DNA of 14,312 nucleotides from a bacterium (GTDB taxonomy: Bacteria; Babelota; Babeliae; Babelales; Vermiphilaceae), in the NCBI GenBank assembly GCA_021827875.1, contig JAKAUA010000032.1, positions 1 through 14,312 on the forward strand, written 5' to 3'. Made by a program: the position numbers and the translations under genes. This document shows, piece by piece, positions 14,027-14,312 of this stretch. Positions within the stretch are counted from its first letter, which is position 1. Every line of letters begins with the position of its first letter. Under the pieces are notes generated by a model. That model was given only the letters and a program-made list of their open reading frames with translations, was not told where the DNA came from and did no database searches.

Positions 14027-14143
14027 GTCTTCGCTTATCCGGGCCTTCAAGCTCGGTAAGCTACGCCTGGCTGGCGCCCCCCACAATATGATTTTAATTG
14101 TCAGATTTAGCGGAGACTGTCCGAAGAAGCCATAGGCGAAGAC
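14027..14143. repeat. 117-bp intergenic element with inverted ends
   Basis: The ends GTCTTCGCTTAT (14027-14038) and ATAGGCGAAGAC (14132-14143) are inverted copies matching at 11 of 12 positions. The left end runs into the 16-bp word also present at 3781-3796. The interior has no coding potential. It resembles a small non-autonomous element or a large hairpin. I see no clear target-site duplication. Confidence 0.5.
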
Positions 14144-14225
14144 GAACCCGTCCTTTTTTAGAGTTTATGAGTCATAGAATAAGCTTGACCAGGTTCAAAC
14201 ACATTTGAGAAAAAAATGGTAAAAT

Positions 14226-14266
14226 AAAAGGCCTCCAAAACAAACCAATTTTAGGGAGGCCTTTTT
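14226..14266. terminator. Strong hairpin with T-tract, terminator or attenuator
   Basis: Perfect 11-bp arms (AAAAGGCCTCC at 14226-14236 and GGAGGCCTTTT at 14255-14265) enclose an 18-nt loop that can pair further (AAAA with TTTT). T-tracts are present in both directions. No plus-strand gene lies upstream to be terminated. It may serve a minus-strand gene beyond the window, or attenuate the reading frame that begins at 14271. The rest of 13976-14226 outside the inverted-end element shows nothing I recognise. Confidence 0.65.
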
Positions 14267-14270
14267 AAAT

Positions 14271-14312
14271 ATGCAGCAATATAAACTGCACAAAAAATTC
14301 GTGTTACATGGA
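14271..14312 (+). CDS. Possible start of a gene running off the window (unrecognised)
   Basis: ATG at 14271 opens 14 codons to the window edge (MQQYKLHKKFVLHG). GGAGG at 14255-14259, inside the right arm of the hairpin, lies 11 nt upstream and could act as its ribosome-binding site. The stretch is too short to identify. On the minus strand another frame is open from the edge to a TAA inside the hairpin, so the coding strand is uncertain. Confidence 0.3.
   Translation, partial: MQQYKLHKKFVLHG

Noticed and set aside
13854..14135. Plus-strand open frame of 93 codons over the uvrA start and the inverted-end element
   Set aside because: It is antisense to the uvrA start and leader, and ends in the repetitive element; no ribosome-binding site.
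14027..14143. Possible tRNA or small structured RNA
   Set aside because: No acceptor-stem/CCA or T-loop consensus can be laid out; the inverted ends fit a repeat element better.
1..14312. CRISPR array, transposase, phage module or other defence system
   Set aside because: No regularly spaced direct repeats, no transposase or integrase motifs, and no nuclease/helicase clusters were seen; the only repeat families are the intergenic palindromes and the coiled-coil codons.

Overview
The window reads as a stretch of chromosome from a small-genome, AT-rich, host-dependent bacterium. The pointers are a non-mitochondrial ATP/ADP translocase (Tlc/NTT family), two adjacent exported ankyrin-repeat proteins and a further small exported orphan, set among ordinary housekeeping genes (L21, pyrophosphatase, MutS, UvrA). 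NTT carriers are known from Chlamydiae, Rickettsiales, Candidatus Dependentiae (TM6/Babeliae) and plastids. The gene mix and GC-rich palindromic spacers inside an AT-rich genome suggest Dependentiae most to me. That assignment is inference and would need a tree of MutS, UvrA or NTT.

Layout. 1-66: C-terminal tail of a probable Ktr/Trk K+ translocation subunit, then a single-RCK KtrA/TrkA regulator (132-773), separated by a palindromic element. 821-1455: a toxin-first type II toxin-antitoxin pair (RelE/HigB-like toxin and HTH antitoxin, overlapping by ATGA) with a promoter that predicts a leaderless mRNA. A bidirectional terminator (1597-1628) separates this pair from convergent rplU (L21, minus strand). 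1982-2376 is a divergent regulatory gap with a nested palindrome. 2377-3771 is the nucleotide translocase, followed by a second GC-rich palindromic element and a terminator. 4019-4540 is family I inorganic pyrophosphatase, overlapping tail to tail an exported 171-residue orphan (minus strand). Next on the minus strand are mutS (5110-7752) and a MazG-like NTP pyrophosphohydrolase (7756-8103), spaced 3 bp apart. 8264-11270 holds two plus-strand ankyrin paralogues, ending at a bidirectional terminator shared with convergent uvrA (11322-13907). The last 405 bp hold the uvrA promoter and leader, a 117-bp element with inverted ends, and a strong hairpin just before a possible new reading frame at the window edge.

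How the genes fit together. The translocase would import host ATP. Pyrophosphatase and the MazG-like enzyme handle pyrophosphate and aberrant nucleotides, and MutS and UvrA give mismatch and excision repair. The exported ankyrin proteins and the small exported protein are the likely host-facing part. I see no CRISPR array, tRNA, rRNA, transposase or phage module. No single feature is clearly a new system. The most distinctive items are the non-ankyrin motif shared by the two ankyrin paralogues, the compacted UvrA insertion region, the dispersed palindromic spacer elements, and the palindromes that overlap predicted -10 boxes.
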